From NCBI GenBank assembly GCA_023935145.1, contig CM043699.1, positions 143,645,536 through 143,709,535 on the forward strand: a stretch of DNA of 64,000 nucleotides. Reading direction: 5' to 3'. The notes beneath the pieces are model-generated. The model was not told the origin of the DNA. It saw nothing but the letters and a program-made list of their open reading frames with translations, and did no database searches. Of the stretch, positions 45,849 through 57,375 are shown one piece after another. Each line of letters begins with the position of its first letter. The first letter of the stretch is position 1. The translations under genes and the position numbers were made by a program. The stretch is from Bretschneidera sinensis. Lineage: Eukaryota > Streptophyta > Magnoliopsida > Brassicales > Akaniaceae.

Positions 45849-48800
45849 TTAAAAAAAGTGGAACTCCGTGGAGACCAATAGGTGCAGAAGGAGAGCCATA
45901 ACACTAATAGGTAGCAGCTTCAAAAGAATATCTCGTGATGAACTGTTCACATGCAGCTGTCCAGCATTTATGAACTGGTCCTTACTAGAAGTTAGAGAGA
46001 CATTTACAGACAAGGAACCTGAAATTAAGAAATTCAGAGACATGTCAACATGTTTTCCACATGAGAGAAAAGCGTTGCAGGAAAAGGGGAGACCCTAGGG
46101 GAGAAAAAGCGCTGATGTAATTTCATAACAGCTGATGAACTTACAATCATAGTTAGTCCATCCAATCCGTTGGTGCGCAAGATCATAAACAAAGATCTTA
46201 TCTTTTAGAACAAGATCTGCAAAATCGAAAAAACCAACATAAAGAGTGAGTAAAACCTTGCGACAGATAGATTTTGAGAGGTCAGAACCGGCTGCAAAGG
46301 GCACAAACAATTAGCACACATGTCAAATTCACTTTGAAAGAATATTTAAATAGTGACAATCAATTCCTGTGGACTTTTAGTTCCAATTTTAACAAAAAGA
46401 GTTGAGAAGTTAAAGGTCACTACATTTGGCAACATCAGCTCTTAATTACTCACATCTCTATGTCTTATTCCTTCAAAAGAAAAACTGAAATTCATGAAAT
46501 GGACCCTATTTTGGCTAACATATGAGGCATATATCTTAAAACTAATCTGAAAACAATGTGCCAAGGCAAGAGTCTCATGCAAACCTCACATACAGAGGTG
46601 CATGCATCATTTGTTTAAACCAAATGCAATGCCTGTTCTTGCCAGCAAATCAAGATGGCAAGCTCATTTTTTTGGTGGGCTCGGGGGGGAGGGAAGTTTG
46701 GTACTAACACCCAAAAAAATGCCTTCTTCCTCCCTAAAAAAGAATGAACCAAAGACAACTGAAAACACTCCAAATCCTGTGGTAAAATGAGAACCAATTA
46801 AATTTATCTCAAGTAAAAAAAACTACTTGAAAATACTACCCCTGCTGATGCTGATGCTAACTTTTTCAGGCAGGTAGTCCCATTTATAAGACTGCTTCTA
46901 ATATTAATATACATCAATTTACAGCAGACAAGTTACTATCTGCCTCCCACTACCCTCTTTGCACCCCAATCGAATGCACACACACATAACTGACACATGC
47001 CTATATTATGTATTTAGGCAGACTTTATCAGTTAAAAAAAACACAAAATAAGTCCATATCTAACCTCCTAAAATTGTCACACCTCCCTGGGCTTTCTGGA
47101 AACCGATGCACCACAATGCAGCAGCATCCTGTGAAAACAAAGTTGCCTTAAACTCCAAAAAGTGGCAAGGTATATTACTTGAACAACTCTAGGGAAAGCA
47201 TACAATTTAACAGGAGAGGCAAGAGGAACAACTTACAAGGAAACCAAGATGTATAAGGTACTCTTCCGGTTTTAATGCCATGGATGCACCGCCAGCAAAA
47301 TTTAGACTGACTGGAGGAAACATCTCATTTATACTTCAATCAAACATGGACCTCATTCAGATCTCAAGAAGGAAAAGGGCAAGGTGGGAGGGCAGGACCA
47401 GAAAACCCTCCTTAAGATAAAGATAACCATAAAAGTTACATGTGGAAAATAGAGTTATGGAATGTACCTGGTTGAGACTAGATAACATTGATTCCCTTTA
47501 GAAATGGTACGGGTTACAGATTGTGAAACGCTCGCAGTTATCTGCACATCCAATACAAATCAATTTCAGAACCAAAAAGATCGAAAATAGAAAATTACTA
47601 GAAAATTTTATGCTTTATGAGGGGCACTATTTCAAGAAAGGGAGACAACAGTTGATTCAAATTTTTAAGCCCATGCCACCACTTAACCTACAGTCAACTA
47701 GTGAAGCAAATTAAAGAAGAATCAAACTTACAGCACTGACAAATGGATCATAAGCCTCTTCGACAAGATATGCCAAAGTTGTTCCAGAGTCAACAATAGT
47801 TCCACGGCTATTAGATGTTGTAAATGCCACTGGATCAATTGGCAACAATTGTCCATTAACAGCAACACTCTGCAGATCTAAGTTATAATGAGGCCTGAAA
47901 ATTTTAACATTAGGAAGCAGTCAAACCTCTGCAAAATCAATTCATATTCCCGAAATAGAAAATGAAGGTTTTTACGTCAACAAGAATAAACATGCACACT
48001 ACATAGAATCATACAAAGCCAGAAATTATGCGCACAGAACAGTAATTTGAAAATGGTTATATTTTTATTAAATAAAAAAGCAAAATTAAACAAATATGAT
48101 ATGTGATTGAGCACACTCATTAAGAAGCCATATTGAAAAATTGTAGTCTCCATAATTCCATTGGTTATAACCATTAGGTCTTTCAGATTTCACAAAGAAG
48201 CCTGTCTCAGTATCAAGAATATCAAACTTTATAACCATTTTTAACTACCAAGATACTGAACATCAACAAGCTAACTGCACTTTGGAATAATAAACCCTTA
48301 GGAAATGGCGTTAGTCGTTATGAATAAATAAATCCTTAGGAGTAAATAAAAAATGCAACACAGAGTCGAACTGCACTTTGGCTTAATACAAGGTCTTCAA
48401 ATATAGAGGCCCCTGAGCCTTAACTTAAGGAAAGAGGTGTGGCTGAGTTGCGGTAGGTTTCAGGTTAAGAACTTGCCTAAGACAAAAGGAGATCATTAAA
48501 AAGAACCAGTAAGGTAGTCAATACAAACCCTAGTATTTTGTCTCTAAGAATTTCCTACTCCATGCAAATAGAACCATGAACCATAATGACAGAGTAGTGT
48601 CGCAAGCAGAAAGGAACAAAAAGATTTCCTGGCACATACTTTGATGGGACCAGAGGACTATAAACGATGCCTGGCTCCAAAATCTCACCAAGAACCAATA
48701 TGCCCCCTCCATTTCCCTCTCCTTTCAAGCAATGGGAGAACACTTGAGGCGTTATCCCTCGAGATGACAATTGTGAAATAACAGACAGTTCTCCTCGGCC

Positions 48801-51193
48801 AAAACCAAATATCCCATCCACTGCTTTGTCCGTCTTAGTCAAGTCCCCAGACTGATAGGTGCTACACCTGTTTTCAATGCAACCGTCAAAGCAATAAGAT
48901 TCAAATAACAAAATAAAAATGAAAAACAATGACTTTAAACAAATATGGAGAAAGAGACAAGTGAAGGGTGATTACCGTCAAAGCAATAAGATTCAAATAA
49001 CAAAATAAAAATGAAAAACAATGACTTTAAACAAATATGGAGAAAGAGACAAGTGAAGGGTGATAGAAAGCCACAGCTAATGATTTATTCGAGACTCATC
49101 GTACATAAAAGATATGAACCATATATGTTCTCAATTGTTACAGTCTTGTTTTACTTTATTTCCTCTCTAGTCAACTCCAGCAGGACCAGCAATAGCAAAT
49201 ACAAAATTCACTGCTAGTTATAGTTACATTGGCAGAAAATTTACTGAATGCTGTGCTACTGCTAGCATTGAATTTATCATGATTCAGTCATTTTGCATCT
49301 AATCCAGCGAAATTTTAGAGTCCGTATTAATTGGAAACCAAGCTAATGCTGATTAGAACACATATTTTTTATTTCATAAGAGGAATCAATTGAAATACTA
49401 TTCATATAGCATAGCATTGTCTTTGACTCTTTTGTCCACCTCTTCTCTTTATCTTAACAACAATGCTATTGGAACAATGAAATGCCACACTCAAGATGGA
49501 TACTTGATTCCCTCAGGGACATCCACTGTTAATTTCAAGGAAAAGTCACAGGTAACTTGCAGTGGTAAAAGATTCCTTTGTTGACTTCTTGTCACTTGTT
49601 GATTTGTGTGTGTGTGTGTCCAGTTTGGGTGGACAAGTTTGCAGGTTCAACTATCTTTATTGTTATCTTAATTATACTTTTCAACCTCATATCATGTTCA
49701 CAGACCCCATTTCTGTATAGAGTAATAGAAGCTCACCCAAAAACAATGAGAGCCGATGAGTTAGCAACGAAAGACTGCCCCAAAATAGCGTCAAAATACA
49801 ACAAATCAGTTATATAATGACCTGACGTCCCACTTCCATCCCCATATTGAAAGGAGTAGCTGCATTGGTTACTCTGAGAAGAACAATCAATCACTGTGGT
49901 TTGAATAGCCGAAGCAGCACATATTGGGTCTGAACAGGATAGCAGCCCAGCAGTTGATGAACCGGCAGCATCAAAGAAATGGAGCTCCATCTGATACACA
50001 CACATGTCAGTATAAGTGAAAAGTTACTTTCAGATGGTTCAGTTTATAACTCATTAGATTGTAGAGCTAATGACAAAGGTAAAGAAAAGATTGTTTACTC
50101 CAAGTCCACTGGATTGGGGGCAATTGTTGCACGGATTGCAGGTCACCCACAAGATGTCACTTCCAGTATCAATCTGAACATTGAATTCTCTAGGAGGGGA
50201 TCCCAGTTTCACCTTTGTAAAATAAAGCCTAAAACAAAAAGAAGTTATCAATCCCATACAAAAGACGGTTTATAAGAGAAACAAAACTGAACATTATTAA
50301 GATCAAGATGCATGACAAGAACACTAAAGATCCATTGACCCTGATGGAAAAGCACCCGCACAGAGAACAGAAAGAAACTAAAGTAGTCAAAACATGAAGG
50401 ATATACACGGCATCAAATCATATGAATTTGAGGATAAAGAAAAAAACAAAGTTATTAGTTTGCAGTTTCCAAATAGACCCATCCATTCTCAAACACTCTA
50501 CCTCCGTTAAGTGCAAAGAAAATGCAAGGAAAATAAAATAAAATAAAGGGTTCTTTTTTGGATAAATAATAAAAGAAGAGAAAATTCATCTTTGAATAAC
50601 CAAAACAACATGTTCTTGTCTTTTCTTTCATTTTGTTTCACCTTCTCAGCCATCAGAAGGAGCAGCAGGAAACATAGATGATTAAATAAACATACATGAA
50701 TGAATAATAAATGTCTGCCCAGAGAAAGAAAAGAGTAGCACTGATCAACAAAGACGCAAAAGACTTGCCTAAATTTACCGATTTACCATTAAAGACCTTT
50801 AAAACAGGAAGAAGAAAATAAAGATTAAAATAGACACCAGAAGCAAATATTAATTATCAAAACCAGACAATAGTCCCAATATGACAACAAAACCATTAAC
50901 AAGAAACTTTAAGAATTGGAAAGAGGAGAGAATCCCAGACGGTAAAATTACCCGACGAGGTAGGGATCGGAGGAACCTTCGACTGAGAAGTCGACAACAC
51001 CGCCCACCACGCCCTTCAAGATTCGAGCGTGCCTGGCTCGGTCTCGAGCTCTGAGTTCACTCAACTCAACTCGCTGGTTCAGAGGAAAATACCTCTCCAG
51101 AGGGAGAAGACTCGCCGGAAGAGCACAGTATACCACCGACACTGGCACTATAACTGCCGCTAAGGCCAAGATCAGGAGCCCCAAAGCCCGCAT
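45849..51193 (-). CDS. A1 aspartic protease, aspartic proteinase-like protein 2 type
   Basis: Ten exons (5' to 3'): 50952-51193, 50099-50228, 49737-49990, 48640-48867, 47732-47894, 47468-47541, 47237-47333, 47065-47128, 46145-46216 and 45849-46018, totalling 497 codons plus TAA. A signal peptide ([20 protein letters not shown]) and prosegment precede the catalytic domain. The two active aspartates are D101 ([10 protein letters not shown]) and D320 ([10 protein letters not shown]). The cysteine-rich insertion [16 protein letters not shown] and [10 protein letters not shown] flap are typical of plant nepenthesin-related enzymes; there is no plant-specific saposin insert. The protein ends in a hydrophobic tail ([20 protein letters not shown]) consistent with a GPI anchor or membrane segment. 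A longer in-frame start at 51292 would use TTG and is rejected. In Arabidopsis, as I recall, an aspartyl protease gene also lies next to PAB7. Intron 3 carries a perfect 92-bp tandem duplication. Confidence 0.93.
48882..49065. repeat. 92-bp perfect tandem duplication in the protease intron 3
   Basis: Copies 48882-48973 and 48974-49065 are identical to the eye until their last few bases, indicating a very recent event. The first copy starts 14 bases beyond the exon 4 edge at 48867, inside the polypyrimidine/branch-point zone of that minus-strand acceptor. Confidence 0.92.
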
Positions 51194-54177
51194 TATGGTG
51201 GCTTTTGATGGGTTTTGGGTTCTTTCGATAGAGAAACTACTAGAGAGAGAGACCGACCTGCTTGGTTCCGTGCATTGAGAATTTGAGAGCAAGACACGAA
51301 AAGAGAGGAACTGTCACAGGAGCAGAGGAGCTGTGATTAACAGAAATTTTCAAAAATTTTAGGCTTGATTAAGTTGCGTAAATACCACTGAGGCACTGAT
51401 TTTGAGACAAAGGGATCAAAAGTCGAAAATGTCCTTACTGTATTAAAACAAAACGGAATTTGGTTTTCCCATCATATTACGCGGTAAAAATATTGTTTGT
51501 AGTTAGCGGTTTTGTTCGGAAGGGATTTAAATGTATATAATTTTTATTTTGAAAGGAGTTAAATAAATGAATTTAAATTTTTTTCCAAACAACATTAATA
51601 TATTATACTTATCCAAGTCCTCTTATAATACTCATCTCCATTTTAAGAATTTGTAGAAGAAAATCAATTTAAGTTTTCGAGGAATTTGTTCAGTATTACT
51701 GAGACACTGATTTATAAATGTAAAAAATGAACAATGCGTATTGAATTTTGTTCCGTGTTAGATAAGTCCCTAGAGTGGAAGAAAAAAAAAAGTAAAATTA
51801 TCATTAACATGTGAATTAATAACGAGTTTTTAATTAATTAACTCAATTTAAATGTTTAAACATATCATCACTAAAAAAATAAATACGTGTTACCACAAAT
51901 AAACGACAAATATATAAAATAAATAAAAATGAGAGTCATTATAAACTTGTTAAAGGTACATTTGGCATGGTTAGAATTTTAGCTGTAAGACCTAAAATTG
52001 TTTTGAAAAATAACTATAGGGAAAAGTGTTGTTTGGTTAAAAATTGTTTGCATTTGATAAGACTGTGTTAAAAACAATTAAATCATGGTAATTTATTTTT
52101 TAACATATAGTAGCTTTCTTAAAGGAGAGAATAAAATGAGAGAAATGAAAATGAGTTTCTATTGAGGGGTGAAGGGTAAAATGAGCTAAATTTTTTTTTA
52201 TTTATGTTTTTTTCATTATCTCTATTAAACACAGAAAAAATAATGATAAATTATAACTACATCTTTCAAATTTAATAATAAATACAATTATATCTAAAGT
52301 TATAAAAAAAAACAACAATTACATGTCATCTTCTTTATCTAAAAAATTAGAATAAATTTTTTTTTCCTCTTCTCAATTTTCTTTTTTTTTTTCCCATGTT
52401 TCTCTCCCTTCAATTATAATTAATGTTTTGTGGGATAAGAAAAACAGAGGGCCATGGCCTAAATAATTGTCTTACAGGAGGCTATAATGGTAGTCTTACA
52501 TGATTGTGGCAGTCAAATTGCTAGCATTTTTATCAGGTATTTTTAAGTACAATTTGGCGTGTGTTTAGTGAATTTGGAGAATGTTTTCCCCCTTTTTTTC
52601 CCAACTTTTTTTATGGAGGCATGGGAGGACTTTTCCTTCATTTTATGACCCATTATTGAGGCAATTGACTTGGATCCATCTTCCTTAATTTCATTGGCTT
52701 GCATCCTTGGAACAATGCCTATCCCCGGCTTTGCCAACGTATATGCTATACGCAAAAGAAAATCTCAAGAATAACAATCATTTAGCAACCCGAAAGGGAT
52801 ATATTCAAAAAAAAAAAATCAAAATTTATTCTTAGCAACCAAACTCTTTAATAAAGTTGACAATCAACAACGTCATAATATAATTAATACGATTGCTTTA
52901 CTTGTTAAGACACCCTTAATTATGGGAACAAAATTCTTGTTTTAATTTAAATAATTTTAATATAATTTTATCGGTGTGTTAATTTTCATGATTGTGTCAT
53001 CCAAGATATAACATTCTTTATTCGTTGTAACTTAATAATATCGCAAAATTTCACCAAACCACATTTCTCTATCTAAAATAGTATGAAAAATAAATTATAA
53101 ATAACAATGAAGAGGAAGAACACGTGTTGGATATCTATCAAACCAATAATTCATGCTAGATACTTTATATGCCTTCCTATACTTATGAGTTATAAACCTA
53201 TCATTATCACCATAAATTAGGTTCATAAATTCGATCGTAACTCTCATATTGTAATAAATTTTGTTATAATGATTTAACGATTAGTTTGATTACTCATGCA
53301 CACCCATGCTTATTTATTTTTTAATTTTTAATTAAAATATAAAATGAATAGATATATATATATACACAAGTTTTTTCAACAGAAATAAATTAACATGTAA
53401 TTACATCCGTTAAATTGATTAAAAAGGATTATTAAGAATTATATTTAGAATATCGATTATCAACCTATAAATTTGATCAGATTTTTATCATATTAATAAA
53501 ATCGATAATATATTAGACTATGTTAATATTAAATAAACAATGTTAATAATTTTTAATACTATAAATTTGGATAAATGCATTTTATTTCGTTTTTATTGAA
53601 ATCAAAATATATAATTTACCATTACTTTTTAATTATATGTATAAAAGTAATAATATCTATTTGCAATGCAGGTCCCATAATAAAATAGTGGTTACAAATA
53701 TAAACAAACCAATGTACCAAAAGAAAAAAAAAAATACTACAAACAAACATAGTGTGATTTGGCATTACCATCAATGACAGAGATAGTTGAGACTCAGGAT
53801 TTTGATTTTCCTGAAAAAATATTTTTAGAGGCTGTTTGGTTCACATACAAAAAAGATTTAATTTGGATTATACAAAAATATTTATTTTTGTCTAATGGGT
53901 AGTTCACTTATTGAGCAATTTCTAAAAATAAGTCTCATGTTTGTCGCCAAAGGCTTTTATCCATTAAATTGAGGATTGAGATAGAATTTATCTCATCATA
54001 TAAAACTAATATTTTAATTTTTATAACTATATATTTTACTTTAGATTTTTTAATTTTATTATATCAATACCCATAATTGAAATACTAACTTATCTCTCTA
54101 AGTTTCTAATTTTACGGTTGCGGCTTTTAAGATATTGATCCCATGGCATTTAACATTGTTGTTCCAGCCCTCAAATT
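51194..54177. other. Intergenic: protease promoter side and AT-rich spacer
   Basis: Upstream of the protease the first ~150 bases are its leader. The rest is very AT-rich with homopolymer runs. TTTGG-flanked segments (around 51955-52090 and 53825-53900) look like MITE ends but could not be paired. The open frame 52543-52755 has no recognisable features. Confidence 0.5.
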
Positions 54178-54182
54178 CATTC

Positions 54183-54831
54183 TGATACTACCAAAATACA
54201 CATCTCAAATAAAAAGACGACACGTGGATCATCTTGACCCAAGGCTGCAAGGAGACACGCGAAAGACCTAGGCTCGGACAGTTGGATCTCCAGGTCATGA
54301 CTGCCCTTCAGGGTATCATTGCCCCCCAGCTGGGCCTCCACGTCACCACCGCTCTCTAGGTCATGGCCACCCTTCAGGGAATCATTGCCCCCCAGTTGGG
54401 TCTCCACGTCACCACCGCCCTCCAGGCCATCATTACCCAACCAAGTTGAGATGTCAGGTTGTCAAACCGTCTTAACGCATAAACGACTCCAGATCAAGCC
54501 AGCAAGGCAAAGCCCTAACGGACGGCCCCCAGCCACCTAGCTGGGCCTCCTAGGCATCATTACCCAACCTAGTCGGGGCAACATATCACTATCGCCCTAG
54601 GCCAAATACCGCTTCCGAAGCCCTATAAAAAGGGTCAGGTATGCACTCCAAAGGCCTAACTTTTTGCTCAACTGAAAAAGAGAGGGCCCGTCCCCTACAT
54701 ATTTTTGCTCTGACTCTAACTAAAGCTTTGGAGCATCCCCGGAGGCACCCCCTAGCTCACTTTCCTCTCCCTGTGCAGATACGTCTGAGTCCTAGCCTTC
54801 AACTCACCAAAACACATTTTTAGCATTAACA
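54183..54831 (+). repeat. 5' LTR
   Basis: 649 bp, TGATACTACC to TTAACA. It contains an internal 66-bp partial duplication (CCCTTCAGGGxATCATTGCC at about 54303 and 54369). A TATAAAA at 54624-54630 is followed about 20-30 bases on by GCACTCC, a plausible RNA start. It matches the 3' LTR over its length apart from indels and scattered substitutions, so insertion is not brand new. Confidence 0.88.
54624..54630 (+). promoter_or_regulatory. TATA box of the 5' LTR
   Basis: TATAAAA in CCCTATAAAAAGGGTCAGG. The equivalent TATAAAA is kept in the 3' LTR at 57151-57157. Confidence 0.6.
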
Positions 54832-54834
54832 GAT

Positions 54835-54852
54835 TGGCGCCGTCCGTGGGAA
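54835..54852 (+). other. Primer-binding site of the LTR element
   Basis: TGGCGCCGTCCGTGGGAA lies three bases after the 5' LTR. This sequence is characteristic of plant LTR retrotransposons, complementary to a host tRNA 3' end. Which tRNA was not resolved. Confidence 0.75.
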
Positions 54853-54999
54853 ACCACCATCTCTCGCTGGCAGTAACAACGAAGAAATTTAAAGAACTCA
54901 TCTGTTGTTATGCCGCCCAAATCCACCGCCAGGGATACGGGTTAAAGAGCAGTAGGGGCTAGTACTCACACCCATCTGTTTAGGTCAAGTTCCTTAGCC

Positions 55000-55290
55000 G
55001 TAGTGCGCACGCCCCTGTCCGAACTCTCGCATAGCGCCACGGCTAAGCATCGTAGTGCGCATGCCCCTGTCCGAACTCTCACACAGCACACATGGCTAAG
55101 CATCGTAGTGCGCACGCCCCTGTCCGAACTCTCGCACAGCGCACACGGCTAAGCATCGTAGTGCGCACGCCCCTGTCCGAACTCTCGCATAGTGCACACG
55201 GCTAAGCACTGTAATGCGCACGCCCCTGTCCGAGCTATCGTATAGCGTACACGGTCAAGTGTCGTAGTGCGCACACCCCTTTCTGAGCCA
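55000..55290. repeat. Array A: about six 53-bp units inside the LTR element
   Basis: GTAGTGCGCACGCCCCTGTC and variants start at 55000, 55052, 55105, 55158, 55211 and 55264, so the period is 52-53. Each unit also carries GAACTCTCGCAxAGCG and CGGCTAAGCA. The last units are the most diverged. Confidence 0.92.
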
Positions 55291-55394
55291 ATGCAATGCA
55301 CACTCCTCGGACGGGGTCCAACGTCAGTATACACTAATGCACACTGGCCGAGCATTAGTGAGCACGGCCAAACTAAGTTGCGCACACCCAAGGT

Positions 55395-55850
55395 CGAGCA
55401 GATGGATTGCTCCTTCTGTCATCAGACTCATCCCTCAGGGGCCATGTCCTCGGCCTCGGCCTAGACCTACGGTCCTCGGCCTAGACCTACGGTCCTCGGC
55501 CTCGGCCACCAGCTATAAAGTCCGAGCAGATGGATTGCTCATTCTGTCCTCGGACTCGTCCCTCAGGGGCCATGTCCTCGGCCTCGGCCACAAGCTCTAA
55601 GATCCGAGTAGATGGATTGCTCTATCTGTCCTCGGACTCGTCCCTCAGGAGCCATGTCCTCGGCCTCGACCTAGTTCTCGACCTTGGCCACAAGCTCTAA
55701 GATCCGAGTAGATGGATTGCTCTATCTGTCCTCGGACTAGTCCCTCAGGGGCTATGTCCTCGGCCTCGGCCTCGGCCACCAGCTCTAAGATCCGAGCAGA
55801 TGGATTGCTCTATCTGTCCTAGGACTCGTCCCTCAGGGGCCATGTCCTCA
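55395..55850. repeat. Array B: five units of variable length inside the LTR element
   Basis: CGAG(C/T)AGATGGATTGCTC starts each unit (GATGGATTGC at 55401, 55529, 55611, 55711 and 55799). It is followed by TCTGTCCTCGGACTCGTCCC, a variable run of CCTCGGCCTCGG, and a CACAAGCTCTAAGATC-type end. Spacing is 128, 82, 100 and 88 bases because the CCTCGG part expands and contracts. One more GATGGATTGCTCC copy lies near 56609, just before the 3' LTR. Confidence 0.88.
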
Positions 55851-56540
55851 TCCTTGGCCTCGACCCACTGTCCTCGGCCTCGGCCTCGACCTACTGTCCT
55901 CGTCCTCAGCCTCGACCCACTGTCCTCATCCTCGGCCTCGACCCATTGTCCTCGACCTCGGCCTCGGCCTCGACCCATTGTCCTCGGCCTCGGCCTCGAC
56001 CCACAGTCCTCGGCCTCTGCCTCGACCTCGACCCACAGTCCTCGGCCTCGGCCTCGACCCACTGTCATCGGCCTCGACCCACTGTCCTCTGCCTCGGCCT
56101 CGACCCACTGTCCTCTTCCTCGGCCTCGACCCATTGTCCTCAGCCTCGATCCACTGTCCTCGGCCTCGGCCTCGGCCTCGACCCACTGTCCACGGCCTCG
56201 GCCTCGACCCACTGTCCACGGCCTCGGCCTCGACCCACTGTCCTCGACCTCGGTTTCGACCCACTGTCCTCTTCCTCAGCCTCGACCCATTGTCCTCGGC
56301 CTCGACCCACTGTCCTCGGCCTCGGCCTCGACCCACTGTCCTCGGCCTCGGCCTCAACCCACTGTCCTCGGCCTCGACCTATTGTCCTCGGCCTTGGCCC
56401 ACTGTCCTCGGCCTCGGTCTCGACCCACTGTCCTTGGCCTCGACCCATTATCCTCGGTCTCGGCCCACTGTCCTCAGCCTCGGCTTTGACCCACGGTCCT
56501 CGGCCTCGTCCTACTGTCCTTGGCCTCGGCCTCATCCCTC
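55850..56540. repeat. Array C: CCTCGACCCACTGTCCTCGG minisatellite
   Basis: About 690 bp made of GCCTCGGCCTCGACCCACTG with CCTCGG insertions of six or more bases. Because the unit lacks stop codons, nearly every frame on both strands stays open, giving false proteins rich in Arg-Pro or Gly-Arg-Gly. It appears to have grown out of the CCTCGG part of array B. Confidence 0.9.
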
Positions 56541-56681
56541 CAAGGTCTGAGCGGCTGGACTTACTCCACATGTGCTTGGACTCATGTCTTTCCCGTCTAA
56601 GGCCGAGCAGATGGATTGCTCCACACCTGCTCGGCTCTAGCAGAACACGGTACACTATCATTTTCATTGAAGATCGAACCC

Positions 56682-57370
56682 TGCAATACTTCCTTACGCA
56701 CATAAATACAACTTTCCAATAAAAAGACGACACGTGGATCATCTTGACCCCAGGCTGCAAGGAGACACGCGAAAGACCCAGGCTCGGACAGTTGGACCTC
56801 CAGGTCATGACCGCCCTTCAGGGTATCATTGCCCCCCAGCTGGGCCTCCATGTCACCACCGCCCTCCAGATCATCATTACCTTCAGGTCATGGCCACCAT
56901 TCAGGGAATCATTGCCCCCCAGTTGGGTTTCCACGTCACCACCGCCCTCCAGGCCATCATTACCCAACCAAGTTGAGACGTCAGGTCGTCAAACCGCCTT
57001 AACGCATAAATGACTTCAGATCAAGCCAGTAAGGCAAAGCCCTAACGGACGGCCCCCAGCCACCTAGCTGGGCCTCCTAGGCATCATTACCCAACCCAGT
57101 TGGGGCAACATATCACTACTGCCCTAGGCCAAATGCCGCATCCGAAGCCCTATAAAATGGTCAGGTATGCACTCCAAAGGCCCAACTTTTTGCTCAACTG
57201 AAAAAGAGAGGGCTCGTCCCCTACATATTTTTGCTCTGACTCTAACTAAAGCTTCGGAGCATCCCTAGAGGCACCCCTTCCGGCGACCCTCTAGCTCACT
57301 TTCCTCTCCCTGTGCAGATACGTCTGAGTCCTAGCCTCCAACTCATCAAAACACATTTTTGGCATCAACA
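56682..57370 (+). repeat. 3' LTR
   Basis: 689 bp, TGCAATACTT to CATCAACA. It is longer than the 5' LTR through several small insertions (near its start, near 56870 and near 57280). It is followed directly by the CATTC target duplication. Confidence 0.85.
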
Positions 57371-57375
57371 CATTC

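Larger units (their letters stand above)
54183..57370 (+). mobile_element. Non-autonomous LTR retrotransposon filled with tandem arrays
   Basis: A complete 3,188-bp element. The 5' LTR is 54183-54831 and the 3' LTR 56682-57370. Both run from TG to CA and are flanked by the perfect 5-bp target duplication CATTC (54178-54182 and 57371-57375). A primer-binding-site-like TGGCGCCGTCCGTGGGA follows the 5' LTR after three bases. No gag, protease, reverse transcriptase or integrase motif exists in the 1.85-kb interior. Instead it holds three arrays: a 53-bp unit, an 80-130-bp unit and a 20-30-bp GCCTCGGCCTCGACCCACTG unit. It must have been mobilised in trans, as LARD or TRIM elements are. It is far more GC-rich than its surroundings. 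Confidence 0.9.

Noticed and set aside
51194..51292. 33-residue N-terminal extension of the aspartic protease
   Set aside because: It opens with TTG. The ATG at 51193 gives a clean signal peptide.
55000..55290. Regular ~53-bp repeats resembling a CRISPR array
   Set aside because: Units are contiguous and wholly repeated, with no unique spacers, and lie inside a plant retrotransposon.
55745..56722. Long Arg-Pro-rich and Gly-Arg-rich open frames on both strands
   Set aside because: They come from a stop-free minisatellite inside an LTR element, are open in several frames at once and have no domain.
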